The notes under the pieces were generated by a model, which saw only the letters and a program-made list of their open reading frames with translations, did no database searches and had not been told where the DNA came from. Below, piece by piece: positions 34,218 through 42,387 of a stretch of DNA of 64,000 nt. Made by a program: the position numbers and the translations under genes. This DNA comes from an uncultured Dialister sp. (lineage in GTDB: Bacteria; Bacillota_C; Negativicutes; Veillonellales; Dialisteraceae): NCBI GenBank assembly GCA_900557365.1, contig UPXR01000002.1:1-64000 (forward strand), in the 5' to 3' direction. Numbering within the stretch: the stretch's first letter is position 1; the number at the start of each line of letters is the position of its first letter.

Positions 34218-35000
34218 TTATTTCAAAAGCTCTGCCGGCGGTTCCTTGCCGAACCATTTTTTATAAATTTCGGTAAAGGTGCCGTTTTTCTTGATTTTGG
34301 CCAGTCCGTCATTCAGCTTGGCAAGAAGTTCCTTATTGCCTTTCTTGACAGCAATGCCCAGATCTTCCTTGGTGAGGGCAACCGGAGCGGTTTTTACGGA
34401 ATGATCTTCCGTTTTTGCTGCATAGTATTCATTGGTGGGGATATCGTTGATGACCGCTTCCACAGCACCGTTTTTCAGATCGATGAAGGCATCGGAAAGG
34501 GTATTGTATACCCGTACATCTGCATGGGGAATCTTCCGGGCTGCTTCTTCACCGGTGGAGCCGATGGTGACGCCGAGAACCTTTCCTTCCAGATCCTGAG
34601 CGGTACGGATGGAGTTATTGTCTGCACGGACCACTGCGCCCAGGCCGGCGATGTAGTACCGGTCGGTGAAATCGACGGTCTGTTTCCGGTCCTCCGTGAT
34701 GGTGATGTCATTGATGGCGGTATCCAGATCTCCCGACCGGAGAGCAGGAATCAGCCCGTCAAAGCTGATATTGCGGATTTCTGCAGTGAGGTTTTCTTCC
34801 TTGCAGATGGCCTTGATGATGTCTATGTCGAAGCCTTCATATTCTTTCGTTTCCATGTTCTGGGAGCCGAAAGGCGGATAGGCGGCATCCATGCCGACCC
34901 GAAGAACGGAAGAATTGGAAGAACTGCTGCCGCAGCCCGCCGCCAGGGTAAGCGCAAAAAGGGAAAAGAGAAGAATGACTAATTTCTGAAGCTGTTTCAT
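34218..35000 (-). CDS. Amino-acid-binding lipoprotein (ABC transporter family 3), orphan
   Basis: 260 residues with a lipoprotein signal ending at Cys23 (AAGC), then a family-3 solute-binding fold: RVGMDAAYPPFG, EGFDIDIIKAIC, FDGLIPALRSGDLD and the terminal IYKKWFGKEPP. No ABC permease or ATPase gene is adjacent. It lies between metA and mmuM, 42 nt after metA, in an operon under a methionine T-box. The ligand may therefore be methionine, S-methylmethionine or a sulfur compound, with the permease encoded elsewhere; that is inference from context. GGAGGTTCC gives the ribosome binding site. Confidence 0.9.
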   Translation of the reverse strand: MKQLQKLVILLFSLFALTLAAGCGSSSSNSSVLRVGMDAAYPPFGSQNMETKEYEGFDIDIIKAICKEENLTAEIRNISFDGLIPALRSGDLDTAINDITITEDRKQTVDFTDRYYIAGLGAVVRADNNSIRTAQDLEGKVLGVTIGSTGEEAARKIPHADVRVYNTLSDAFIDLKNGAVEAVINDIPTNEYYAAKTEDHSVKTAPVALTKEDLGIAVKKGNKELLAKLNDGLAKIKKNGTFTEIYKKWFGKEPPAELLK

Positions 35001-35042
35001 AGGAACCTCCCGGTTTGAAAATGAGAGGAAATGAAGTTTTCC

Positions 35043-35987
35043 TTATTGATGGAGCGGATTGTGTACATTGAAGGGAACGAGCGTTTTCAGATCATACGGC
35101 GTTTCCTGGTAAACAAAATTCAGCCAGTTGTGGTAGAAAAGATGCGCATAGGAACACCATACGAAGCGGGGCCGTTCCTGCGGGTCATCGTAGGGGTAGT
35201 AATTGGCGGGAAGGGAGATGGGAAGGCCTTTTTCCCGGTCTCTTTTGTATTCCCATTCCAGCGTCCGCAGATCATACTCGAAGTGGCCGAGAATGAAGAT
35301 GCGCCGGGATTCCTGATCGCTCACGATATTGATGCCGTTGTCGGCGGAGCGGGAAAGCACGACCAGATCGGAGGTTTCATCCACTTTTTTATCATCGATG
35401 GAGGTGTGGCGGGACTGGGGAATGAAGTACCGGTCGTCAAAGCCGCGCAGCAGAGGATGATAGGGCAGGGTCAGGTTGTACTGATAAATTCCGAAGAGCT
35501 TTCGGGGAAGAATCCTTTTTTCCACGCCGTAGTCGATGTAAAGACCGGCCTGGGCGGCCCAGCAGAAGTGAAGGGTGGAGAATACATGGGTATTGGCCCA
35601 TTCGATGTATTTCAGGAATTCCGGCCAGTATTCCACTTCCTCATAGGGAATCTTTTCCACAGGAGCGCCGGTAATGATGAAGCCGTCATAGTAATCGTCC
35701 TTTATATCCTCATAGGTCAGGTAGTTCCGGGCCAGGTAGGATTTATCGGTATGGCTTGTTTCCCGGGAAGCCATACGGGCGAAGTGGACATCCAGCTGCA
35801 GGGGAGTGTCTCCCAGCAGACGGAGAAGCTGAATTTCCGTAGGCTTCTTGATAGGCATGAGATTCAGAATGAGAATCTTCAGAGGACGGATATCCTGTGT
35901 CCGTGCTCTTGCTTCATCAATGGTTACGATCCCCTCCTTTTTCAGCTCTGCCAGGGCATCCAGGCCCTTTGGTATTTTGATCGGCAT
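35043..35987 (-). CDS. metA: Homoserine O-acyltransferase MetA, predicted acetyl-CoA specific
   Basis: 314 residues. Numbering from this start places the catalytic Cys exactly at 142 (HFCWAAQAG), His at 235 and Glu at 237 (GHFEYD), as in characterised MetA. The residue at 111, which decides the acyl donor in this family, is Glu (GAPVEKIP); Glu111 is known to go with acetyl-CoA and Gly111 with succinyl-CoA. The product should be O-acetylhomoserine, the first committed step to methionine. The start is the second ATG after AGGAGG (7-nt spacing); the first is only one base from it. Transcription is controlled by the methionine T-box upstream. Confidence 0.95.
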   Translation of the reverse strand: MPIKIPKGLDALAELKKEGIVTIDEARARTQDIRPLKILILNLMPIKKPTEIQLLRLLGDTPLQLDVHFARMASRETSHTDKSYLARNYLTYEDIKDDYYDGFIITGAPVEKIPYEEVEYWPEFLKYIEWANTHVFSTLHFCWAAQAGLYIDYGVEKRILPRKLFGIYQYNLTLPYHPLLRGFDDRYFIPQSRHTSIDDKKVDETSDLVVLSRSADNGINIVSDQESRRIFILGHFEYDLRTLEWEYKRDREKGLPISLPANYYPYDDPQERPRFVWCSYAHLFYHNWLNFVYQETPYDLKTLVPFNVHNPLHQ

Positions 35988-36062
35988 TTGCATTCCTCCT
36001 TTATGAGTCCTCTGTCTCCTGAAAACCGCCGGCCCGGCTGCTGCGGCGGAAAAAAGGGCATA

Positions 36063-36329
36063 AAAAAATCTCCTCCCTGCAAAGGGACGAGATACTCGTG
36101 TTACCACCCAAATTCATCCCGGCGTCACCGCCGGAATCTCATCAGGTACGCCGGAAAATTTCCTTGATACCGTAGCTCTGTATCGGGAGCGCCCGGGCTG
36201 CTTCATGATTCAGCAAACCTTGCTCGGAGGCCATCTTCGGCAGATTTCTTCGTACTCCTTTTCACCGGCAGGGAGCTCTCTTTGACGATTCTTTCTGCGT
36301 ACTCTTCTCTTCATCGCTTTTGTGAAACT
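36063..36329 (-). promoter_or_regulatory. Methionine T-box leader of metA operon
   Basis: Read on the minus strand, the core GGGTGGTAACACGAG (36095-36109) is followed by a terminator, CTCGTCCCT with AGGGAGGAG and a T-run (ending near 36063). Upstream lie AGTA, the GCAGA/TCTGC stem, and a specifier loop reading GAAG-ATG-G before CCTCCGAGC, giving the Met codon ATG. The TGGT bulge fits tRNA-Met with discriminator A. It controls metA, a binding lipoprotein and mmuM. Confidence 0.93.
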
Positions 36330-36335
36330 ACAGCT

Positions 36336-36364
36336 ACTATAAATCAGGAATGCGGAATTGTCAA
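36336..36364 (-). promoter_or_regulatory. Promoter of metA T-box transcript
   Basis: On the minus strand TTGACA (36359-36364), 17-nt spacer and TATAGT (36336-36341). Confidence 0.75.
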
Positions 36365-36381
36365 GGCCGGCGGAAACAGAT

Positions 36382-36410
36382 TTGGGAAGCGTCTCTAATC
36401 ATGGTATAAT
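36382..36410 (+). promoter_or_regulatory. Promoter of exonuclease-like/TM2 gene
   Basis: TTGGGA (36382-36387), 17-nt spacer and TATAAT (36405-36410); it is divergent from the metA promoter, 18 nt away. Confidence 0.6.
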
Positions 36411-36446
36411 AAAAACGATTGATGGATTTTTCTGCCTGGAGGGAAC

Positions 36447-37262
36447 ATGGGACAGATCAGACGCAAACTGGACAATTACACCATTGTACTGCTCCATGCA
36501 GAAGGAAGCGGACAGCAGCTGAAGCTTACCGATATGGCAGCACTCCGTGTGCGGGACGGGCGGGAAGCGGACCGGATTTATTCCGTATCCGGCTCGGAGG
36601 AAAATTCTCCGGAAAAAATTATCCGGAAATTCCGGGATTTCATCGGGGATGATATTGTCCTTACAGATGATATGGATCATGTGCTGCCGCTGATGGAGGA
36701 GCTGTACCGCAAGCTGGGCGATACGTTTTTCACGAATACCATGATTGATCTGGTCCCGCTTTATCAGGAGGCCTGCCGGAAGGAAAACTGCGCAGGCGAG
36801 CTGGAGGCGCAGGGACAGCGGTGCTTGGATGAGCCTGATATGGAGAAAAAGGTGCGGCTCATGAAAAACGTTTACGATGATATCACGGAAATCCTTTTTT
36901 CCTACCAGGACGGACTTCCTTACTGGGTGGGCAGTCTGACTGCACCGGAGGAGCGCTTCATGGCAGCATACATGAAGGCGCGGAAAAGGAGGGCCGGACG
37001 GGCTTACCTGTCCTGGTGCGTGGGGTGCCATTATTTCTATCTGGGCCGGCCGATCCGGAATCTGCTGTACCTGCTTACGCTGGGCGGACTGGGCATATGG
37101 GCGCTCATTGACCTGTATCGGATTCCTTACCTGGTGGATGATGCCAATCAGCTCCTGTCCAGGCAGGGATACAGACAGTGCCGGGCGAAAATGAGAAATT
37201 CCGGGGAAGCAGCTGAGGAGACCGAAGTCAAAAAAAGACGGAAACCAAAAAGCCGGAAATGA
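36447..37262 (+). CDS. Degenerate DnaQ-like exonuclease domain fused to a TM2 domain
   Basis: 271 residues in two parts. Residues 10-110 follow the DEDD exonuclease pattern (hydrophobic strand, AALRVRDGREADRIYSVSG, FRDFIGDD, then IDLVPLYQEA). The first catalytic DxE appears as His-Ala-Glu (17-19), and the second Asp is missing in TDDMDHVLPLM, so it is probably inactive. Residues 184-228 are a TM2 domain: two helices with CHYFYLGR and GGLGIWALIDLYRIP. The C-terminal tail is basic (KKRRKPKSRK). Function is unknown; a membrane-bound binding module is plausible. The start follows GGAGGGAAC with a dedicated promoter. The exonuclease reading rests on pattern matching by eye. Confidence 0.7.
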   Translation: MGQIRRKLDNYTIVLLHAEGSGQQLKLTDMAALRVRDGREADRIYSVSGSEENSPEKIIRKFRDFIGDDIVLTDDMDHVLPLMEELYRKLGDTFFTNTMIDLVPLYQEACRKENCAGELEAQGQRCLDEPDMEKKVRLMKNVYDDITEILFSYQDGLPYWVGSLTAPEERFMAAYMKARKRRAGRAYLSWCVGCHYFYLGRPIRNLLYLLTLGGLGIWALIDLYRIPYLVDDANQLLSRQGYRQCRAKMRNSGEAAEETEVKKRRKPKSRK

Positions 37263-37274
37263 AAATATTCGGGA

Positions 37275-37331
37275 AATGAAAAGACAGAGGAAATGTTCTG
37301 CAGTGATGCGGAACGGGCCTCTGTCTTTTAT
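37275..37331. terminator. Bidirectional terminator between convergent genes
   Basis: AAAAGACAGAGG pairs with CCTCTGTCTTTT around a partly paired loop. It serves the TM2 gene (plus) and the CLC gene (minus). Confidence 0.85.
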
Positions 37332-38953
37332 TTTCCGATATGGCTCGGGGGAACCTGTTCCCGTCCCATTTCCCGGAGCATTTCTGCCTGTTCGTTTTCC
37401 GTGAGGAAGCAGAGAAAATCTCCCGTGCGAAGCTTTGTATCCGGGTCGGGAATCAGAGACTGTCCGCCTCTTTTGATTTCCATAAGGACTGTGTGCGGCA
37501 GAGGCGGAATGTCCGATACTTTCCGGCTGTCCAAAAGAGACCCGCTGCCGACGGGGATGAGGAGAATGTCCTTTTTCTTTCCTGCTTCCGGAGACGGAGA
37601 CCCGGCGAGGGACTTTTTCAGGAGCGCATCGTAGATGGGTTCGCCGCCGAGAAGCTCTGCGATGACATAGGAGAGGGCACTGACCAGCGCGAGCGCCATA
37701 AGATGATTGAAATCTCCGGTCATTTCCAGGATGAGCACTGTCCCCGTGATGGGAGAGCGCACGCTGGAGGCAAAGAGGGCTGCCATGCCGAGGATGATCA
37801 TGTGCGGGAGATATACTGCGTCCAGAAGGCCCAGAGCGGAAAGCGCCGTTCCTTCCGCGGATCCCAGAAGAGCGCCCAGGACGAGCAGGGGAAGGAAGAA
37901 GCCTCCCGGAACGCCGCAGCCGTAGGAAATCAGGGTGAGAATGTACTTTCCCGCAAGGAGGAGAAGGAGGAAGGAAAGGCTGTACGGAGCGCCGGCCAGC
38001 ACATCGACGAGACGGTTGCCGCCGCCGAGAACGGAGGGAAGGAAAAATCCGAGCGCCGCTGCACAGAAAAGCGCAAAGAGAATGCGGCTGTAAGAGCCGC
38101 GGAAAAGGGGAAGGCTGTAGAATCTGCCGGTCCGGAGAAGTCCTGCATTGAAAAGAATGCCCAGGAAGCCGGCGGAAACGGCGAGAAGAACCGCCCAGAG
38201 CAGATCCTGCACGGGAAGCGGCGGAAGAACCGCAAAATGAAAGCTTGTGGATTCTCCGAAGAAGAAACGGGTCACGATGGATGCCGTGACGGCTCCGGCC
38301 ATGGTGGGAAGGAGAACCGCACCGGAAAAATTCCGGTGAAGCTCTTCCAGGGCAAACAGGGTTCCCGCCAGCGGAGCATTGAAAGCAGCCGCCAGTCCTG
38401 CGCCGGCACCGCTGGTAATGAGGAATCGCTCCTCCAGTCGGGTCCGCCCCAGAAAACGGGAAAATCCCTGGGCGGCTGCGGCACCGATCTGGATGGACGG
38501 TCCTTCCCGTCCCAGGGAAAGACCGATGCCGATTCCCAGCGCGCCGCCGAAGATCTTGACCCAGAGAATGCGGAACCATTTCATTTTCATCAGCCCCATG
38601 ATGACGCCTTTTACCTGAGGAATGCCGGAGCCGCCGGAAAGCGGGGCATAGCGGAGCATGCGGAAAAGCACATAGCCCGCAGCAAACAGGAAAAGCGCCC
38701 ATGCCAGAAGAGGAAGAAGATTTCCGCTTTCTGCGGCCGGCACCAGATATGTCCGGTACAGGAGAAGCCGGGCTGCCTCTGCTTTTTCCAGAAGGAACCG
38801 GAACAGGCTGATGCAGAGGCCGCCCAGAATTCCTACGGCAATCCCTTCCGCAAAGAGACGGAGACGGAACTGATGCCATGATTCCAGTGCGGTAAGGGTC
38901 CGGAAAAACTGTCGGTTCCGGGCGCGCTGTTTTTCTTCGGCTGACGGGTCCAT
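37328..38953 (-). CDS. CLC-family chloride/proton antiporter or channel with C-terminal TrkA-C (RCK_C) domain
   Basis: 541 residues. Ion-path motifs of the CLC family are present: GSGIPQ near residue 107, GREGPS near 149 (with the gating Glu), GGFFLP near 354, and the ITGTVLILEMTGDF segment near 404. The internal Glu typical of H+-coupled antiporters is kept in FALEELHRNF near 206, so Cl-/H+ exchange is more likely than a channel. The last ~85 residues (SDIPPLPHTVLMEIKRGGQSLIPDPDTKLRTGD) form a TrkA-C-like regulatory domain. AAAGGAGT is the ribosome binding site. Confidence 0.93.
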   Translation of the reverse strand: MDPSAEEKQRARNRQFFRTLTALESWHQFRLRLFAEGIAVGILGGLCISLFRFLLEKAEAARLLLYRTYLVPAAESGNLLPLLAWALFLFAAGYVLFRMLRYAPLSGGSGIPQVKGVIMGLMKMKWFRILWVKIFGGALGIGIGLSLGREGPSIQIGAAAAQGFSRFLGRTRLEERFLITSGAGAGLAAAFNAPLAGTLFALEELHRNFSGAVLLPTMAGAVTASIVTRFFFGESTSFHFAVLPPLPVQDLLWAVLLAVSAGFLGILFNAGLLRTGRFYSLPLFRGSYSRILFALFCAAALGFFLPSVLGGGNRLVDVLAGAPYSLSFLLLLLAGKYILTLISYGCGVPGGFFLPLLVLGALLGSAEGTALSALGLLDAVYLPHMIILGMAALFASSVRSPITGTVLILEMTGDFNHLMALALVSALSYVIAELLGGEPIYDALLKKSLAGSPSPEAGKKKDILLIPVGSGSLLDSRKVSDIPPLPHTVLMEIKRGGQSLIPDPDTKLRTGDFLCFLTENEQAEMLREMGREQVPPSHIGK

Positions 38954-39013
38954 AGAGACTCCTTTCTGAAAAAGAGGGAAGGCTTCAGGAACGGAAAAAG
39001 GACAAAAGGATGA

Positions 39014-39044
39014 CCTGCCGTCCGGAACGGGGACAGCAGGCCCT
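39014..39044 (-). terminator. Terminator of the cyclodeaminase-family gene
   Basis: On the minus strand CCTGCTGTCC pairs with GGACGGCAGG around CCGTTCC, followed by a short T-run after TCATCC. Confidence 0.65.
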
Positions 39045-39048
39045 GGAA

Positions 39049-39672
39049 TTACAGATCCACCTGGTAGGTCAGAACCGCATCAATCGCGGAAATCGCATTT
39101 TCCCAGACGGTGAAAGTATCATTCATTTCATGCTCATAGAATTCATCCTCAATATATTTCAGGTTCATCTTGACCGTCAGGATGGAGGCGCGGATGCAGG
39201 TCATAGCCAGCTGGGCGGCCATGACGGCATCACTCAGGGCATTTTTATTGCCGTGAAGGAGCAGGTTGGTGAAGGACGGGAGCAGATCGGTCATGGTCTG
39301 TGCCATGGACTGCGGCACCGCAATGGCTTTTTTGAAGGCTTCTTCCTGCCGGGACCGTCTTTCCTCCAGAGGAAGAGTCCGGATGGAACGGAGCGTATCC
39401 ATGAGTGTGCGGAAAGAATCGGCATCTTCCTGCATGAGGTCCAGGAAAATGGAGCGGGCCATGGAGAAAACCGAGGCGTACTCCTTTGCTTTCTCATGGA
39501 ACTCCGCATAGGCCTTGTTCGAAGCGGTCAGATTGCAGACCATTTCTGCAAGAGCACATGCCTGGGCGCCTACGAGACCTGCGGCGGCGCCGCCTCCGGG
39601 AGCGGGCTTTTTGCTGCCCAGATCTTCCAGAAAATCATCAATGCTCATTTGACGGAATGTTACATTATCCAT
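39049..39672 (-). CDS. Cyclodeaminase/cyclohydrolase family protein (FTCD C-terminal type)
   Basis: 207 residues, nearly all helical, matching the formimidoyltetrahydrofolate cyclodeaminase C-terminal domain family. The N-terminal KKPAPGGGAAAGLVGAQACALAEMV near 21-45 is the family signature. Members act on formimino- or methenyl-tetrahydrofolate in one-carbon metabolism. It stands alone here, so it may be either a formimidoyl-THF cyclodeaminase in histidine/purine breakdown or a methenyl-THF cyclohydrolase. GAGGTGA gives the ribosome binding site. It is divergent from the tRNA genes. Confidence 0.88.
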   Translation of the reverse strand: MDNVTFRQMSIDDFLEDLGSKKPAPGGGAAAGLVGAQACALAEMVCNLTASNKAYAEFHEKAKEYASVFSMARSIFLDLMQEDADSFRTLMDTLRSIRTLPLEERRSRQEEAFKKAIAVPQSMAQTMTDLLPSFTNLLLHGNKNALSDAVMAAQLAMTCIRASILTVKMNLKYIEDEFYEHEMNDTFTVWENAISAIDAVLTYQVDL

Positions 39673-39794
39673 AAAATCACCTCATTCAACAGTTTCAATT
39701 ATCAAGAACATTATACTATATGCGGAGAAGAAGCGGAAAAAGTTTCTGCCGGAGGGGCGTTTCCGGGAGAAAAGGAGAATGTAAAAAATAATGG

Positions 39795-39823
39795 TTGACG
39801 GTATGCGTTTTCAATGATATAAT
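39795..39823 (+). promoter_or_regulatory. Promoter of tRNA-His/tRNA-Gln
   Basis: TTGACG (39795-39800), 17-nt spacer and TATAAT (39818-39823). Confidence 0.75.
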
Positions 39824-39862
39824 AAACACCGTCATATAGCGATGCTGTGTGACTCCATATGT

Positions 39863-39939
39863 GGCGGGTGTGGTGAAGCGGCTAACACGGCGGATTGTGG
39901 CTCCGTTATGCGTGGGTTCGAGCCCCACCACTCGCCCCA
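39863..39939 (+). tRNA. tRNA-His (GTG)
   Basis: 77 nt including the extra G at position -1 that pairs with C73, the mark of tRNA-His. The acceptor stem GCGGGTG/CACTCGC, the anticodon loop with GTG (GGATTGTGGCTCC) and a TTCGAGC T-loop are visible; CCA is encoded. Confidence 0.97.
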
Positions 39940-39958
39940 TTTTTTTTTACCCAAATAT

Positions 39959-40032
39959 GGGGGTATAGCCAAGCGGTAAGGCAGCGGACTTTGACTCCGC
40001 TATCGGTAGTTCGACTCTACCTACCCCTGCCA
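39959..40032 (+). tRNA. tRNA-Gln (TTG)
   Basis: 74 nt, acceptor GGGGGTA/TACCCCT (first pair G-T, as the weak first pair usual for tRNA-Gln), anticodon TTG in GGACTTTGACTCC, T-loop GTTCGAC and encoded CCA. It follows tRNA-His by 19 nt on the same transcript. Confidence 0.96.
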
Positions 40033-40042
40033 GTATAGAAAT

Positions 40043-40066
40043 CCTGACAAAAGTCAGGTTTTTTTT
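40043..40066 (+). terminator. Intrinsic terminator after tRNA pair
   Basis: CCTGAC/GTCAGG with AAAA loop and eight T. Confidence 0.92.
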
Positions 40067-40396
40067 ATGCCTGTCAGCGGAGGGATAAAAAGGCTCCGAA
40101 GCGTTCACGGGATAATTCAATGAAAAGAATCAATAAGAATTTGTAAAATACAATAGCAATCTATGATTTAACGGACTTTATCTATATGAGTCATGCTTTA
40201 AAATCTATGGATTGAAGCTGTTTTATGGACAGATAAATTATTTATTTCTTCTATGTATTGTGGTACAATAGGACTAATCAATGGACCGGTTATTTCCTTA
40301 GGGAGATTTCGAAGGACTCGTTTCGGAAAGCGGGAGGGAACTCGGAATCCGGTTACAAACCCCGGCTTCGGGCGATGAGAGGAGTTCAGATAATTT
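40067..40396 (+). other. Gene-free region with leader of ArsB/NhaD-type transporter
   Basis: AT-rich to about 40260. A -10 box TACAAT lies at 40264-40269, but the -35 is poor. The leader of about 120 nt is G/C rich and can form several short stems (for example GGACTCG with CTCGG, and CCGG/CCGG around TTACAAACC). I cannot assign it to a known RNA class. Confidence 0.45.
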
Positions 40397-41692
40397 ATGA
40401 CGACAGTTCAGTTTTATTTCGCAGTGGCAATTTTCATATTGACCTATGTAGGGATCATGTCCGAGAAGTTCCCCCGGACGATCTGCTCTCTCGTTGGCGG
40501 CGGCGTTATGATCTACGGAGGCTATGTCACCCAGGATCAGGCCATCAAACAGTTTATCGACTGGAATACGCTGGGCCTTCTGGCCGGCATGATGATTCTG
40601 ATTTCCGTCGTAAAGAAATCAGGCTTCTTCCGTGTACTGGCGCTGTGGGCCATGAAGATGTCCAAAGGGTCACCCCGGGAACTGCTGATTCTTCTTTCCC
40701 TAGTTACAGCGGTGGGCGCATCGCTGATTGACTCCGTAACGGCAGCTCTGCTGATTGCTCCGATGACGATTTCTCTCTGCCGCATGCTGAAAATCACACC
40801 GGTTCCGATTCTGATTTCGGAAATCCTGATGTGCAACGTAGGCGGCACGGCTCTGATGATCGGCAATCCCCCCAATGTTATGATCGGCTCTGCAACGCAC
40901 CTGGATTTCAATGACTTCCTGATCAATCTGGCACCGATGGTTGTTCTGGCCATCATTGCCACTCTGGTGGGCATTCTCTTTATTTTCCGCAAAGATCTGC
41001 CCCACGGACACCTTCCGAAGGAAGAAGTGGATAAGATTGATATCATGAGCGGCGTGGAAGATAAGATGATTTTCCATCGCTCACTGATTGTCCTGTTCCT
41101 GACCATTGTCGGATTTGTTCTTCATTCCACCTTCCATCTGCAGTCGGCAACCATTGCCATGACCGGCGGCGTCGTAGCCATGCTGGCATGCCGCATCAAC
41201 CCGGAAGATGCGATGAAAGAAGTCGACCTGGATACGCTCTTCTTCTTCATGGGACTGTTCGTACTGGTCGGCGGCATGGAAAATGCCGGCGTCATCTCCG
41301 CTATTGCAAGCTGGGGCGTAGACCTGGTAAACGGGGATCATCATCTGATTACGCTGATGATCATCTGGCTCTCCGGTTTTGCTTCTGCCTTCATTGATAA
41401 TATTCCTTTCACCGCAACGATGATTCCGCTGATCAAGGATATGCAGGCCATCATGAATCTGCCCCATGCAGATTATATGTGGTGGGCTCTGGCATCCGGT
41501 GCCTGCTTCGGCGGCAACGGCACGATGATCGGTGCATCCCCGAACGTTATCATGGTCGCGATTGCAGCAAAGGAAGGACACAATATCTCCTTCATGACGT
41601 TCATGAAGTGGTGCTTCCCGCTGATGGTCCTGTCCCTGATCGTCGCTACGGCATATGTTGAATTCCGGTATTTCTTCCTGGCAGGCATGTAA
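40397..41692 (+). CDS. ArsB/NhaD-type ion transporter superfamily permease
   Basis: 431 residues with about eleven or twelve helices, ion transporter superfamily. It has GGTALMIGNPPNVMIGSATHLDFNDF near residue 151-176 and GGNGTMIGASPNVIMVAIA near 374-392, the two inverted-repeat Pro-Asn motifs of ArsB/NhaD permeases. FIDNIPFTATMIPL near 334 resembles NhaD-type antiporters. It may be a Na+/H+ antiporter or an organic/inorganic anion carrier; arsenite transport is not supported by neighbours such as arsC. The ribosome binding site is GAGAGGAG, a rather distant 11 nt. It ends at a terminator before the ArsR-family gene. Confidence 0.88.
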   Translation: MTTVQFYFAVAIFILTYVGIMSEKFPRTICSLVGGGVMIYGGYVTQDQAIKQFIDWNTLGLLAGMMILISVVKKSGFFRVLALWAMKMSKGSPRELLILLSLVTAVGASLIDSVTAALLIAPMTISLCRMLKITPVPILISEILMCNVGGTALMIGNPPNVMIGSATHLDFNDFLINLAPMVVLAIIATLVGILFIFRKDLPHGHLPKEEVDKIDIMSGVEDKMIFHRSLIVLFLTIVGFVLHSTFHLQSATIAMTGGVVAMLACRINPEDAMKEVDLDTLFFFMGLFVLVGGMENAGVISAIASWGVDLVNGDHHLITLMIIWLSGFASAFIDNIPFTATMIPLIKDMQAIMNLPHADYMWWALASGACFGGNGTMIGASPNVIMVAIAAKEGHNISFMTFMKWCFPLMVLSLIVATAYVEFRYFFLAGM

Positions 41693-41705
41693 TTTCAGGA
41701 ATGAA

Positions 41706-41754
41706 AAAAGCAGTCTGTGTATGAGCCTTCGGGCCCGGCACAGGCTGCTTTTTG
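41706..41754 (+). terminator. Intrinsic terminator
   Basis: AAAAGCAG(T)CTGTG pairs with CACAGGCTGCTTTT around a GCCTTCGGGC hairpin. Confidence 0.87.
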
Positions 41755-41854
41755 CTTTGTCTTCTTTCCGGAAACAGCTGTCCGCAGAGGATGTTTTTTA
41801 TAGATGTTCTGCGCAGAATCTGCCCGTTTTTTTGACTCCGGGACGGCAGAATGA

Positions 41855-41883
41855 TTGACAGAGTTTTAAGGGTAGTATAAAAT
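41855..41883 (+). promoter_or_regulatory. Promoter of ArsR-family regulator
   Basis: Perfect TTGACA (41855-41860), 17-nt spacer and TAAAAT (41878-41883), followed by an AT-rich stretch with ATAT repeats (41885-41903) that could hold the regulator's own operator. Confidence 0.65.
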
Positions 41884-41964
41884 TAAATATGTAAATATAT
41901 AATTTTCCACGATTTTGGTGCGGAAGCAAACGACCGCCCGTAAACAGAGAATAAGGAGTCCGCC

Positions 41965-42330
41965 ATGAATTTTAAGCCGAGCTACAAACAGTTTGCAGTC
42001 ATCTTCAAAGCACTGTCCGATGAGACCAGACTGCACGTTGTGGATATGCTGTCCTGCCGCAGTATGACTGCTTCGGATCTGCTGTCCAATTTCACACTTT
42101 CCCAGTCTACCCTGTCCTACCACATGAAGATCCTCATCGAGGCAGGCGTGGTCAATGCTGTTCGGGAAGGGCTCTGGACGAAGTATTCCATTAACGATGA
42201 GACGTTCGGTATGATTATGGACTTCCTGCCGGAACTGTACAAGCTGAAAGATAAATGCATCTGCGAGCAGGTCAAGTACAGCAAGAAGCCTGCGGAATCC
42301 GTGGACGGAAAAGATATTTTCGGAAACTGA
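41965..42330 (+). CDS. ArsR-family winged-helix transcriptional regulator
   Basis: 121 residues. The DNA-binding part FKALSDETRLHVVDMLSCRSMTASDLLSNFTLSQSTLSYHMKIL is typical of ArsR/SmtB repressors, with the recognition helix at about 44-58. The arsenic/metal box ELCVCDL of ArsR proteins is absent (only Cys31 remains), but a CxC pair (Cys98, Cys100) lies in the C-terminal helix. Metal sensing at a C-terminal site is possible, as is a non-metal signal. The gene has its own promoter and lies 272 nt after the ArsB/NhaD-type transporter, a possible target. Confidence 0.88.
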   Translation: MNFKPSYKQFAVIFKALSDETRLHVVDMLSCRSMTASDLLSNFTLSQSTLSYHMKILIEAGVVNAVREGLWTKYSINDETFGMIMDFLPELYKLKDKCICEQVKYSKKPAESVDGKDIFGN

Positions 42331-42337
42331 CAGAGAA

Positions 42338-42381
42338 AGAAAATCCGCTTTTTTCGGGGACTCGGAAGAGCGGATTTTTTG
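42338..42381 (+). terminator. Terminator of ArsR-family gene
   Basis: AAATCCGCTTTTTTC pairs with GAAGAGCGGATTT, followed by T. Confidence 0.85.
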
Positions 42382-42387
42382 TGCGCA

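Noticed and set aside
40397..42330. An arsenic resistance operon
   Set aside because: The ArsB/NhaD-type permease and the ArsR-family regulator have separate promoters and a terminator between them, the regulator lacks the arsenic box, and no arsC or arsA is present.
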